In this document: positions 33,222 through 45,139 of the stretch, piece after piece
Position numbering within the stretch: the first letter of the stretch is position 1
Layout: every line of letters starts with the position of its first letter
Source: Polytrichum commune
Taxonomy: Eukaryota; Streptophyta; Polytrichopsida; Polytrichales; Polytrichaceae
DNA: 64,000 nucleotides
Direction: 5' to 3'
Assembly: GCA_950295325.1 (NCBI GenBank)
Contig: OX485803.1
Location: 66,479,554-66,543,553 of the forward strand
The notes under the pieces: model-generated
Told to the model about the DNA's origin: nothing
Databases searched by the model: none
What the model saw: only the letters and a program-made list of their open reading frames with translations
Position numbers and translations under genes: made by a program

Positions 33222-33377
33222 AAAATAATCACTTGAGTACCTGCAACTATCTACAAGGTAATGGCAACCTGCACCTGTTGCGGGCTATCTAAATGGCAAT
33301 CCCTTGCCAAATGCCAAATGTATATGCCTCCAGAATTCCAAAATTGTGCAAAGGTTTGAGATTGGTAATTAAAATTA

Positions 33378-33664
33378 AAAATCAGCGTTGAAAATGCTCA
33401 TTTCCAAGGTGATTATGGACTCCAATCATCAAACTAAGTGCACCAATGGACTCCTAGGAAGATTTCACACAAATTAGGCTCAAATTTCACTCCAATCGGA
33501 GTTAATTTGCTCCCAAAAACAAAAATCAGCGTTGAAATTAATAATTTCAGCAATGATTTTGAATTCCAATCAACAATCCAATTACACCATTGGATTCCTT
33601 GGCAAATTTCACACAAGATAGGCTCAAATTTCACTCCAATCGGAGCTAGTATGCCCCCAAATTT
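33378..33664. repeat. Imperfect tandem duplication, about 143-bp unit
   Basis: Two adjacent units beginning ATCAGCGTTGAAA and ending CTCCAATCGGAG-type sequence. Lies in the 5' leader of the gypsy element and may be part of its untranslated region or LTR. Confidence 0.8.
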
Positions 33665-33723
33665 GAACCTCAAAGTTTGTGAGAATTGGATGCCAAGTTT
33701 GAAAGGTGAAAGTAAAAATGTGA

Positions 33724-33992
33724 AAAATTAAATTAAATTAAATTAAATTAAAATAATTGTTTTAATTAAACAAAACAAATAATAAAACAAAAAAATAATA
33801 AAACAAAAAAACTAATTAAGCTAACCTAATTTAATTAACTAACTTAATTAACCAACCTAATTAACTAATTAAGTTAACTAACCTAATTAATTAACTAACC
33901 TAATTAATTAGTTAACTAACCTAATTAGTTAGTTAACTAACCTAATTAGTTAGTTAACTAACCTAACTAACTAATTAATTAACCAACTTAAT
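33724..33992. repeat. AT-rich low-complexity tract (AATTAAATTA / CTAACCTAATTAA)
   Basis: Irregular repeats of TTAAATTAAA followed by CTAACCTAATTAGTTAG units. No gene. Confidence 0.92.
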
Positions 33993-34009
33993 AAATCAAG
34001 GCTTACCTT

Positions 34010-34225
34010 GAAAAGTGGGGGCCAGGCTGGCGCCGCCCGCCACCTGGGCTTGGCTGCCGCCCGCCCGCCCGCGGCCCGCTGCCACCTCGCCGCGGGGCCC
34101 GGCTGGCGCCGCCCGCCGTGGGGCCCGGCCGCCCCCGGCCCGGGATTTTGCCGCCCCCGGGATTCATAATTGGAGCTCCAGGAGCTCCAAGAGGGTCCGG
34201 TGAGCTCCGGATCCGTCCGGAGCTC
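34010..34225. repeat. GC-rich island (GCCGCCCGCC-type)
   Basis: About 215 bp of strongly GC-rich, CpG-rich sequence with repeated GGCGCCGCCCGCC blocks, directly next to an AT tract. On the minus strand it ends CTTTTCAAG|GTAAGCC, a good donor-like sequence. It lies 5' of gypsy gag, so it could be a promoter or leader exon of that element, but this is inference. Open frames in it are compositional. Confidence 0.6.
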
Positions 34226-34249
34226 AACCAAAATTAAAACTAAATCGGA

Positions 34250-35803
34250 TTTTGATTGTGGTTTATGTTTGTATTTAAATTAAACTTTGCTTCACAATTT
34301 GCAAGCAAGAAAATGTGACTTGAGAATCTCGAAACTAAATGGAATCTCAAGATTCAAACATCAACAATTGAAGAAAATACAAGAGACAACAAAAGAAAAA
34401 TGGGAAGATTTCTCTCAAAATCTTCTTGAGGATTGCAAGAAATGACGAACTAAGCTTTCAAACACTTGTTCACTCATTTGCTCTCATTACTGGGCCATTC
34501 TAGCTCAGAAATACAACCAAAAATGAAAAATTTGAACAATTGTTGTCAAGTATGGGAGTTTCTCTCTCCAAGCTTAAGAAACTAAAATGTCTCCTTACAA
34601 AGCTTAAGAAACTCTAAAATTCACATACAAGAGTCAAGCTATCTCTCACTCCACGAAGGGAGAATCCAAGAGTGCAAGTGGTGGAGAAAGAATGCAAAGG
34701 CTTTACTCATAATCTACTACACCATAGCCATGAGAAAGCAACAACAAGCTCTCTCTCTCTCAAAACACACTCACAAGACTTGACTTGACAACAATGGCAA
34801 GTCAAGAGGCCTTCCTCTCCATACAACCCCAATCCTATGTGGAGTTCATCCATGGAGTGGATGAACAACTAACTAGGACTCCCATGGAGTCCGTTACTCA
34901 TCCCAACACACATGGACTCCTAGTGGAGTCCATTTACTCCTAAATTGACGTAACTTAGCCCCCCGATGTCACCTCACGTGACAGCTCCAATATTGTCCCA
35001 TGTTTGGGTTGTCTTTACGAAACCATCTTAATGTAAATTCTTATTTGAGTTGTGTCCTTCATTTGTGCATGTGTTGATGTAGATAACCACTCTTAAAGTT
35101 CTCATGCTTGAGTTTCACACATCATTCCTTATTATTTATGTGATTTTTCTATGTTCTTATATATATAAAAGTCTCCAAATGGCAAAAGTCTCAAATTACC
35201 TAATATAATGTTAAGGATAATGACTCTGCAATTTACAATGCACATCCACTGCAAAATTCCAAGTCATGTCAACACATGGCCTTCGTCACATACTATCAAT
35301 CTAACAACCTCTTGAGAAATGGATAAAAACTTGGAGCTATATGTAACAGTGATAAAGGCAGGTGATCATGAATTCCTTCATCTTGTTATCAAGTCTATTC
35401 AACTTACAACTTGTAACCTGATAACCCTCCCTATGCTTGTGAGATCAAAATTTCTTTGCAAACTGAGTCCCCCTCAACTAACATTCTTCTATGTTCAACC
35501 CTTAAGCACTCATGCAACCTAAAATAGGTCACCACCTAATATTCAAATAGGGTTTGCGACCCACTAGGTGGCAATCTACATGGACATAAGGTATCTACTA
35601 GTGTAGGGTGGTGCCTACTACCATATGGGCCAAAATAACATATAAAAGCCTCTTACTCCAAGCATGTACGATTTTTTGTTAAGTTGGAATTGCTTGTTTT
35701 GAGAGGTGGTCCCATGAGCTTCCCAAATGTAAGAGCCAAATTTAGGAGCTAATATCTTTCACACATGATACCCGATTTGGGTGGGTTTTTCCCTTAGGAC
35801 AAG
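34250..35803. other. Non-coding DNA, no gene recognised
   Basis: AT-rich with short direct similarities and a CT microsatellite near 34750. No domain-bearing frame. May include the 5' LTR of the gypsy element, but no partner copy was found at its 3' side. Confidence 0.4.
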
Positions 35804-35811
35804 GTAACACT

Positions 35812-36486
35812 CAGGGTTGTCTATTGTGTCGTGACGGAGGCTAATCTCGGCATAATGTCGTGCCGTCACGACATGTATCCGTCACGACATTATGCCGGAT
35901 GCTGTCTTTATCCTGACGGACTTGAATTTTACCGAATGTTGTGTGTAATTACATTACCCCATTTCGGACACGTAGGATGTAAGGTATCCACGTGTGATGA
36001 CATGTCAGCAAAGTAGAGGTAAAGTGGGGAAAAAATTACTAGCCCCCGATCCAACCCCCGTCCGCCCCCCCCCGTCCACCCCCGTTCCAAACCCCCATTC
36101 CCCCCCGTTCCCACACCCGGCCCGCCCCCCCGCGTTCCCCCCGTCCGCCCCCGCGTTCCCACCCGTCCGCCCCTACGTTCCCCCCGCGTTCCCGCCCCGT
36201 CCGCCCCACACCCTCCTTAGTCGTTTTTTACTACTTTGTTTTTAACAAAATGATAAACAGAATGGCAAAATGGTTTACCTAGCGCTAGGCATATCCACGT
36301 CCACGTCAGCGTTTTCTGCCACATAGGACGCCACCTTGGCAAGAAGGTAAGTATTTTACCCACCCTACTCCGTTCCCCCTATGTTGACCCTACGTGGACC
36401 CTATTGTGTCGTGACGGAGGGGTCCGTCACGACACGACACGTCATGACGGCACGACACCGTCATAACGGCAGGATAGACAACCCTG
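35812..36486. mobile_element. hAT-like non-autonomous element (675 bp) with 8-bp target duplication
   Basis: The terminal inverted repeat starts CAGGGTTGTCTAT and the element ends ATAGACAACCCTG. It is flanked on both sides by the perfect 8-bp direct repeat GTAACACT (35804-35811 and 36487-36494). An 8-bp duplication with CAGGG ends is the hAT signature. Subterminal regions carry repeated TGTCGTGACGG in both orientations. The interior has a long C-rich tract (about 36040-36220) and no transposase. Confidence 0.92.
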
Positions 36487-36494
36487 GTAACACT

Positions 36495-37059
36495 TGTGCA
36501 CAACTTAACCAGATGGATTTGGATAATAGTTAGTGCACATTTTGCTTGCCCCATGTAAAGGGGAAATCTCCCAAAAATGACTTCATGTGGCCCTCCAACT
36601 TTGAGGGTGATGGACTTCATCTAAATTTTCTTTCAAGAACCCAAATTTTTGGGAGTAGCTCATTTGTTATCCATAACATATCATCACAAGGTTTCCAAAC
36701 CTTCTAAAATTTGTGGCATGACCGAAACGGTCAAGAATCAAAAAACTTATAGTTTTCACTAGTTAACTGCCGGATGAAGGCCATGTTCATATGTCAAGCT
36801 AACCTAGCAAATGTGGTTCGATTTGACTTCAAATTTTCATAAAAATAATACATGGTACTCTAGTTCACACCCGTACGGTTAGATTTCAAGAAAACATACT
36901 CTATTTTGCAACATAACAGAAATTTTCAGCACCGGTGTTAGAAATGCCTGAAAATGGAAGGTGAAGGCTTGAGCGTTTCGGGGTTAAATGTTAACCACTG
37001 AAAACCCCCTTGAGCAATATTAATTTAAATCAACAAAATCTTTGAGTTGTAAGGGCTGA
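36495..37059. other. Non-coding DNA, no gene recognised
   Basis: No coding or repeat structure beyond short low-complexity runs was identified. Confidence 0.4.
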
Positions 37060-37720
37060 CCTATGTTCGGGGAAAACCGACGGCTAGTTCATTATTAGCC
37101 GATGGATTTTCCCTCATGGCCAGTCCAAATTTCCAACCATCAGATGGCAATCTGATTGTAATTTCAATCCTCCGGCAATTAGCCGATGGACCAGAAAATG
37201 TCCCAGAAATGTAGCCGATTCTTCTTGTGAGTTATTGAATTTCAGCCGGAAGCATCCAGAGCGCTATTTGTCTGGGGCATATGATGATGCACTTGAGGAA
37301 GTACCCTAAACCTTAAACTTTTTGAATTATGCAACCTTTCCATGACCAAATCCAATTGCTTCTATGAAGAATTGGGGGACCCTTGGCCTTCAAGCGGTGA
37401 AGGCATTGCTAGGTTCAATTCCTGCCAAGGATATTAACTCTTCAAATTTAAAGTTTTGAACATGCCTTTCTTTTCACTTATTCAAGATTTTGTACTAAGA
37501 AATGGTTTCTAATAACTTTTCATACATTTTTTAAACAATTAGTGCTGATATGAATTCCATTTAATCGGATATTGGCCAATAAAAATATGAAAATATAGGC
37601 AATTGACCGATTGATTTTACAGAAGACCGGCTCTTGCCGATGTAAATTGGAAAAAATCCGACCCTTCATAGCAACTACGGGCAATTAGCCACTAAGGCTT
37701 CAAAAACTTCCCGAACTCTG
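37060..37720. repeat. CACTA-like subterminal sequence, full copy of a duplicated segment
   Basis: Rich in short motifs of the CCGACGGC / CCGATGGA / GCCGATG type, arranged in both orientations as in CACTA (CMC/EnSpm) subterminal regions. 37060-37122 matches 48851-48913, and 37124-37720 matches 50078-50674 with equal length (597 bp) and few substitutions. No coding sequence. Confidence 0.75.
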
Positions 37721-39050
37721 GTAAGGGCTGACCACTGAGTGATGTGAGGGGATAATATCAGCTGTTAAGCTTTCTCATGTACCTGACTCTTGTCAGCTTG
37801 CATCATTCTCCAGTTGTGGTGACGACAAGGCATTAATTGCCTGTTCGTCTCCAGCACACCTTGTTTTGTTCCTGTTACTGCAGTCAACCGGACATATGAC
37901 GTAGGACGCTGTAGTGACTCATGACATTCTCTGAGTCCTGGGTAATTGACCTGCATCACTAGAACTTGTCCTACGTCACCGGAAAATATGCAAATCTAAC
38001 ACAGTAGTAGATTTTTCATTTTTCCTTCTCAAAATCTAAAATGATTCTCTAGGATTCATATGTTGGTAGCGGAGCATTGCACACATGTTTTAAAGATCAT
38101 TTTGATTCACCAATGTTGGATCTTTATATTTATAGGTGAACGCATGGTAGAGTCAATAATCAATAACAATTCAATGGTGTCAAAGAACCTACCCATGGGT
38201 ATCAAAGAACATATCCAAGGGTATCAATATTGTCATCCAAGTCAAATATTGATATTTGGTGGGTGTCTTAAGATGGTAAGAGGAACTTTGTACACCCAAG
38301 TTAGTATTTGGGACAACTTTTTCCTAGGTGTGAAAGTGTTTGCATGGTATATAGACCCATACCATGCTTGTATTGATATTTGTGAAAGTCTCATATAAAG
38401 ACTTTGGTATAAAAAAAAGACAATACTAATCCAGCACCAATCATCGATTTTGTGCAAATATCTAGGAATTTTGTAGGTTGTACCACTTTCAATATGCCCT
38501 TTGTGGTATTAAGTCTCACATACACTATTTGCAAAGGGCCTAAACCGGATGCCTAGAGGTCTCAGATTGCCATCCCTGCTAATTGCCAATATGATACTAT
38601 TTGACAACATAAATAGTTTTCTAAAGTCAAAAAATATTTATATTAGACATTTAGCGTAGCACATTGAGATATTTGAGTTGATAGTTCAGACTACGTTTTA
38701 GTATGAAAGGGGAAGATGTTATTGAGCATACTAATGCCAAGTGCCATTTGTGTACACTTTAGTCAACTCGTAGATCATTGTGTAACACGAGCATGCACCT
38801 CATAACACTTTGAACATACTTAATGTGCCAACTTTGAAGATATTAGTAAGCGCACTTGAACACCAAGTGTCATAAGGTGACACTAAAATTATGGTGAAGT
38901 TTTTGATCGTAAATGTAACCTAGCATTCACCTCAATATAGGGTAAGTGACACTATTACACATGTGACACTGAATACTATAAATGGTGTAGTGACAACATC
39001 TACTCACATCCCATATCCAACACAATGGTGATGAAACCTCAAGGCTCCTG
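37721..39050. other. Non-coding DNA, no gene recognised
   Basis: AT-rich. One open frame at 38060-38398 encodes no recognisable protein and has no codon-usage support. Confidence 0.4.
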
Positions 39051-39550
39051 ATGCCACTTCACACACGAGCCAAGAGCCGTGACTATGAAATTGTGAGAAC
39101 CCAAAAGAGAGTGTCCGAAGGCTGTCCCAAGGCACTTCCAAAATCACGTAGCATGGTCATGGGCCCTAAAGTGTAGTGTGAAGTCATATGTGTGACCAAG
39201 CCATTAACCAAACGCTATGTCAATGAATTTCTATTCATACAGGTACTCACACATAAAAAAATATAAAAAAATCAATGGTTGTGAGATTCCGAAGTGTCAC
39301 AATCTCCCAATTTTGTGTTAGGCCTACCTACAAGAGGTGGTTTTGAAAATAGTCCAGGTGACCATGAAACATGATCCAGTTGATGCCATGTAAGAATCCA
39401 TGTAGACTTTACATCCATTTTGCATTCACTTACTCCGTTGGTCCCTCAGCCGTTTTGCTAAGCGAACTTAGACCGGCTCCGCCTTTTCCACCAATGAGAG
39501 CGCTTAAAGTGCAATGGTCGCGGGCCCTCAGTCTCGTGTGTGAGCGGCCC
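39051..39550. mobile_element. PIF/Harbinger-like MITE, diverged copy
   Basis: The left end GCCACTTCACACACGAGCC is mirrored by a right end GTGTGTGAGCGGCCC. The interior matches the elements at 48131-48630 and 55761-56362 (for example the ACCAATGAGAGCGCTT and CATGTAGACTTTACATCC segments). Ends are mutated and no target-site duplication is evident. Confidence 0.7.
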
Positions 39551-39862
39551 TTAGATAGCCCCCACTCATGAAGCCCCAAACGAGCCTCGAAGTTAGCATC
39601 TGCTTTGTAGATCTTCAAAGGCAAGGTCGCAGGCTCCAAGATTGTGGGTCCTTAGGGCTCTTTTGGTACCGCTTACTTCATCCCTGTGCCAGTGACGCAA
39701 CGAATATCTTACAGTGATTGCATGTGGCCCACAGCAAAGTCACAGCATAAATCATGGCATAAATATGGAGACTGATCCATCCACAAACTCACCCATGCTC
39801 GAGCAGATCTCCAGAATAGCACATGATCAACCTGCAGAGAGAATTTCAAAGTAGCTCCAGGA

Positions 39863-41188
39863 ATGAGGGTGATTGAGGATTCAGTGATGATCAAGTGCGG
39901 CGGTTTGCAGATTGCTTTGGGCCTAATCCTGCTCCTATGTTGCAGCATTTCGGGTGCCAATGCATGGCTTCCGAACGAAAGTAAGATTCGGGGGGTGAAT
40001 TTGGGAGGACTCTTCATCGTGGAGCCATGGATGATGGGGGACGAATGGAACAGCATGGGTTGCAGAAATCGCAACGACGAGTTTGAGTGTACTAAAGCTC
40101 TGGGGCAAGCCGCTGCAGACGCAACGTTCCAGCGTCACTGGGGATCTTGGATCACTCAGGAGGATATCAATCTGATCAAGAGCTATGGATTGAACACGGT
40201 GCGGATCCCCTTAGGGTTTTGGATCCACGAAGAGCTTGTCCAATCTGGTGAGCTCTTCCCTCGAGGTGGATTTGCTTACCTCGAGAATGTCTGCCGCATG
40301 GCTACATCCGCGGGCTTGTACATCATCTTAGGGTTACATGCTGCACCGGGAGGGCAGAGCCCGAACCAGCAGTTTACGGGGAAATCCGTGAAGCGGGTGG
40401 GGTTCTTCAACTCTGGAAACTACGAGAGAGCATACAAATGGTTGGAGTGGATCACAAGCGTCAGACATACACACAGCTCGTTCGGTAACGTTGGCGCCAT
40501 CGAAATTGTGAACGAGCCTGTGCCGTTGACGGACGGCGAGAAGCACAGCATGTTGTATGAGTTTTACCCTAATGCGTGGAAACGCATCCGGGCTATGGAG
40601 GATGGCTTGAAAGTGTCTGCGGATAGTCGACTCCACATTCAGATGATGGATGGCCGATGGTACGCGGGTGGAGGTAACCCTACCCAAGGCCTGGGGGACA
40701 TCGACCTAAGCTTCGCACTCTACGATGACCATAACTACCGGGCTTATGATGGAGATTGCCAGCCCTCTCATAGCTGCTTTGTCCCGCCAACGCGGAGAGA
40801 TTACCTGTTCCACTCTTGTTTTGAGGACGTTGGTGGAAACTCGCCTGTCATTGTCGGAGAGTGGAGCTTGGCGACAGATTACCCTAATTCAGATGAGTTT
40901 GACATCAACAAAGGTGACGCGGTGAGTTGGTATCGAAGCTGGTTCGGTGCTCAAATGGATAGCTATGAGAAGCAGAAAGGATGGATCTTCTGGACATGGA
41001 AAGTGAACTGGATCGGTGGGAGGGACGATTGGCGGTGGGGGTATAAGCAAGCTGTGGAAGCTGGTGTCATCCCAAGCACCGATCCTACCGAGGCTAATAA
41101 TCCCGATGTCTGTAAAAACTTGAAGATCGAGTTGGAGCTCCTCAATCAAACAGATTCTTTTCGCTACAAGAAGCAGGCTGTCATCTGA
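39863..41188 (+). CDS. Secreted GH5-family glucan beta-glucosidase/exo-beta-1,3-glucanase-like, fungal type
   Basis: Single-exon, uninterrupted frame of 441 codons. The N-terminus has a signal peptide: a hydrophobic LQIALGLILLLCC core, with cleavage likely after GANA near residue 34. Translation may start at the first Met or at Met9. Family features follow: RGVNLGGLFIVEPWM, the acid/base Glu in IEIVNEP (Glu218) and the nucleophile Glu in VIVGEWSL (Glu333). Other family-like segments are GLNTVRIPLGFW, DDHNYR and GWIFWTWK. Length suits a one-domain GH5 enzyme. Predicted to be secreted and to hydrolyse beta-1,3-glucans of walls (own callose or fungal glucan) by a retaining mechanism; the substrate is inferred. 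The wording of the motifs is closer to ascomycete secreted GH5 proteins than to typical plant GH5 enzymes, and there is no intron, so transfer from a fungus is plausible. Only intact ordinary gene here. Confidence 0.88.
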   Translation: MRVIEDSVMIKCGGLQIALGLILLLCCSISGANAWLPNESKIRGVNLGGLFIVEPWMMGDEWNSMGCRNRNDEFECTKALGQAAADATFQRHWGSWITQEDINLIKSYGLNTVRIPLGFWIHEELVQSGELFPRGGFAYLENVCRMATSAGLYIILGLHAAPGGQSPNQQFTGKSVKRVGFFNSGNYERAYKWLEWITSVRHTHSSFGNVGAIEIVNEPVPLTDGEKHSMLYEFYPNAWKRIRAMEDGLKVSADSRLHIQMMDGRWYAGGGNPTQGLGDIDLSFALYDDHNYRAYDGDCQPSHSCFVPPTRRDYLFHSCFEDVGGNSPVIVGEWSLATDYPNSDEFDINKGDAVSWYRSWFGAQMDSYEKQKGWIFWTWKVNWIGGRDDWRWGYKQAVEAGVIPSTDPTEANNPDVCKNLKIELELLNQTDSFRYKKQAVI

Positions 41189-42543
41189 GGATCAGTGAAG
41201 AATGTGCACAATGGCCACAACCCTGTGATAATTAACCGAATTGATCAGAGATTGCAAAACATAGCCCTCACATGGCATTGTGCACTTTTGCCGGATCACA
41301 TCAGTAATGACTGACCTTAAACAACTGCAGAATCCGGGATGAGAAAAAGAATATTATGCAACATCAAACGTGTCGAAGCATATATGCACGTCGAAGAAAT
41401 TAGCCTTCCGCTGTAAGGAAATTCTTGACAATTTCGTGCACCTGGAGGGGGAGCAGCCTCTCTCTCTCGCTCTCTCTCTCCGGTCCTGGCGACCTTGTAA
41501 AGTTGTATGTATATAAGTAATGAAATGTTTCATAAGTTTGTCCCCCAAAAGAAATCACTGTCTTGATGGCTATAGAATGGTTTCCATGGTCGCTGTACTC
41601 AAAGTGAATAAAGACCTAGTCTGTTTTGAGTCATTTCAGGTCACTCAATGTTTGCTTGCAATTTGCATGTCTTCAAGTATGGATTTTTAGCTGATCATTC
41701 TGCAAGCACTTACCTAGTATGAGTAAATTCCCACTTGATTCAGTCATGGCTATGCCGGTGCACATGGAGGCATATATTTCAGGTAGCGATATACACCTGG
41801 GATGGCTGCTGATCGATTATTAAAAAACAAATCAACATGGTTGGAGGGATTAACCCACCTCTGTTGATTGGATAGAATTTGGGGACATTCGAAGGAGTTG
41901 AAGGTTATTAAAAAAAACCTGCTGTAAGTTCAAGATGCCATACTCAGCACCCAGTAAACCCAGAATAAGCAGCTCTAATATCTACTTCTTACATGAGTCT
42001 AATGGTGCACGATCTGAGTTCAAGTATAATATTTCATAATATTGTCCATGAGGACATATCTTGACCCCAAACAGTCATAAAATATATTCACCAGAGACTA
42101 GACTTTGCCAAGCTTTTGAGTTCTTTGGAAAACACATCCCTGGTGTACACCAAATTTTTGATAGTTCAGCAGAAACCTGACAGTCCAATTGAGATCATAT
42201 CAATTTACCTGCGTTTGTGATATAATTGTGTGTGCACTTCTGTTGGAAATTAGGACTCAAGCCAGATCCTTTTGTGAGTGGAATGTGTATATATATAGAG
42301 ACACTAATTAGACAAAACAGTGTAGCCCTTAGTTTGCAGTGAACATGAGTGTCTTAAAGTCTTTTAGGCGTAAATTTTATATCGTAACGTCTTAGGGAGA
42401 TGCCAGAAAATTTGTTTAGTTCTGGCTGTGATGGAAAAACCTTTAGCTGGGCCATTAATGGGCCACACCTTCAGGTTTCAATGTCCGTATCTCTATCTCT
42501 CTGTCTCTTGTCCACTTATTAAAAGAAGTATTAGACCATTATC
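41189..42543. other. 3' flank of the GH5 gene, no further gene recognised
   Basis: Contains a CT microsatellite (about 41458-41480). The missing laccase N-terminal domains should lie here if present; no HWHG-type copper motif was found. Confidence 0.4.
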
Positions 42544-45139
42544 TTGGCACGCTTTATTTCAAGAAAGAATTTGTGCAAAACACAAAAGCAAAAGTTTCAG
42601 GTTCCACAGGTCACTTCTTTTAACAATCTTCTAGTTAACAAGGTCAAGTTCTTAAATTTCTGTGTATGTACTACCATTTTTCTCAGGCTATACAGCACTG
42701 GAAGTTATCTCCAGGCAAAGATATTTGCTGCAGCTCGTAAACTCAGCACTCAACAACAACTTTCAAATTTGCAAACCTCACAAATTATGGCGGTTGTAGC
42801 AGCTGGCGGGGAATATGTGAAGCAGTTCAATACTTTGCAAGTGGTATTTCTTTCACCTGGGCAATTGATTGATGTCGTTGTTCATGCCAATCAACCAAAA
42901 GGGAAGGCCAGAATCCATCCTAATTGATTGTGCAAGACATTAGAGTTAATAAGTTCAATAAGTTTTTGTATGCAAATCAACCAACTCCTGACTAAAACTC
43001 TGGTTGAATTAGAGGGTAACTCTGTTGTCCAATTTTAAAATCAGGATCAAGTTCGTAGTAAGAAAAAAAAGCCAACTTCTTGTATACTCTACTTGGGTTA
43101 CAACATCTTTTACATGTTGCAGAGTTGATGTATCCTGGGAAGCCATATAAGCTATGTTGTAGCTTAGAGAGGAGTAATGAATACAACTGTATAAATTCCT
43201 AGCTCTGGGTTAATGAAGAATGCCAATATTTCCAGTGTGTTGCTTCATATTCACATGTGTATCTTATCCATATATGAAAGAGGGAAATATTGTTTCAGAA
43301 TAAGCGGATGGTTACCACTTTTTAACCTTGGTGATATTACTGCACCTTCGATCGCAGTGTTGGTGTAAGCTTACAATGGCTCCGAATCATCACCAGCAAC
43401 ACTGGTGATGCCAGGCTTTCCTAACTTGAACACATCAATTAACGACGGCTATTAAATTTTTGACAAACTTTTTGCAATGGAGTTCAACCTTCCACAGAGT
43501 AGACCACAAGCTAAAATTTGCGACGGCTGTTGTTCATATTGTCTGCACTCCGTCTGAGAATCATGCCAATATGAATGGAACTAAAATTGGGTTCACCATG
43601 AATAATGTGACGTTCAATACCCCAACTAACTATAGATCAGTCTTACAATCCTATAAAACCAATGAACTTCTGGCAGTTCCGCGTTTGATTGTCAACTACA
43701 CATTTGATAATGCCATAATTCCAAATAATTTGATGGTAGACATGGGAGCAAAAAATTGGTCCAGTCTGCTATGCGAAGTCTTTTTGAAGACCTCAATGTG
43801 GAGCTATTGGATAACCACCTGTTCCACTTACACAGACACAAACTTTTAAATTGTTGGAACAGAATTTGGCAACTACAACCCTGCGAAGGATCCTAAAGTT
43901 TTTGAACTTGAAGGATCCACTGAGTGGGAGCACTGTCGGACTCCCGGCTGGAGGTTGGGTCACCATAAATTTCTTAGGCAATGATATAAATCCTGGTGAG
44001 TTCATCATCTCCAAATTTTTTGCCCACGTATTAAGGTAGACGTGCCTCATTTGAACATAGAAAAAATGGACACATGTGTATGAGTGGTAAGAGGTTAGGT
44101 GTGGATCCAAGAGTGGACACCAGAAAGACACGTGTTCAGAAGATTTTGGACTACGTGTTCAAAACATGCTAGCTATTCTAGGCTCAATACTCAACACTAT
44201 TGGGGGGACCCATATGACCACTTAGTGAGCACAGGATTATTTACTTTGATAATGAATATTTAATATTTTAATGAACCCCAAAGTTATTGAGGTGAATGGT
44301 TAAGGGCATGATTTGGAACTGCTAATCATCTCACAATAATTGCGTGTTCCATAACTTTGTAGACTCCACTGTCTATTAATGTGATGTGATGTGAGTGTAT
44401 TCATACTCCTTTTGGTCACTATAATATGCTTGAAGTTAACTTTGAGACTTTACGTAGGTGGTTCTTGAGTGGTCACTCCTCTTAATTTGACAGGTCCTGT
44501 ATTGAAGTGGTATATGGCAGGTTTCATTTATAGTCAAGAATGGAAACCAAAAAGACATGTGTTCTGATAAGATTGGACTATGTGCTGAAAATATACCAAA
44601 CATTCTAGGCTTGATTAGTAGTGAACACAAGGCCTATGTGATCATTTACCTAAAGCAGAAGTCTCAGAGAATCGTCACTTTGAAACTCTTTTAACTTAAA
44701 TTTGCATCTGTACTCCAATGCTGAAACTTGAGATGACAATCTTTGTGATTCATTGGAATTGCTTGCCAGATGTGACATTTCGCTAGCACATCCAGCCACC
44801 ATGGAAATTTCTGGGGAATTGGGAAGTGCCCACAAGAGGCCACATACCTTACTAATTAGAAAGCTTGGTTGGAATGATCCATGTTTGTGACTTTCTTCAC
44901 TGGAAATTCGACTCACTCTTTGGTGGTTGATCGAAATGATTACTAACTTACTCTTTGTGCAATGTTTGACAGGAGTGTGGACGCTCCATTGCCACATCGA
45001 GAAGCACCTTTCATGGGGCATCATAATGTCATTAATCACTGAAAATGGGATTGGTCCAAACGCAACAATACCAAGCCCAAAATATCCTCCGCTCAATTAC
45101 AATCAAAAGCAAAAACTTCACACTGCAGAGCCTCAATGA
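42544..45139 (+). pseudogene. Laccase (plant multicopper oxidase), truncated and frameshifted
   Basis: Fragments of the second and third cupredoxin domains in order. 42680-42910 has VVAAGGEYVKQF and VVFLSPGQLIDVVVHANQP. 43380-43850 has an MNNVTFNTPT-like segment but a TAA and frame changes. 43800-43995 has a degraded copper site (LFHLHRH where HPIHLHG is expected), then VGTEFGNYNPAKDP and TVGLPAGGWVTINF in three different frames. A 977-bp intron (43996-44972, GTGAGT...TTTGACAG) leads to the last exon GVWTLHCHIEKHLSWGI, which keeps the type-1 copper His-Cys-His motif. The first domain is absent. Laccases oxidise phenolics in the apoplast; this copy cannot. Adjacent to GH5 but with no evidence of a functional link. 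Confidence 0.85.

Noticed and set aside
34003-34231. Gly/Pro/Arg-rich small proteins on both strands
   Set aside because: Compositional open frames in a GC-rich block with no start context or domain.
25441-35800. LTRs and primer-binding site of the gypsy element
   Set aside because: No direct repeat between the two flanks and no clear tRNA-complementary site could be found by eye. A self-dotplot would settle it.
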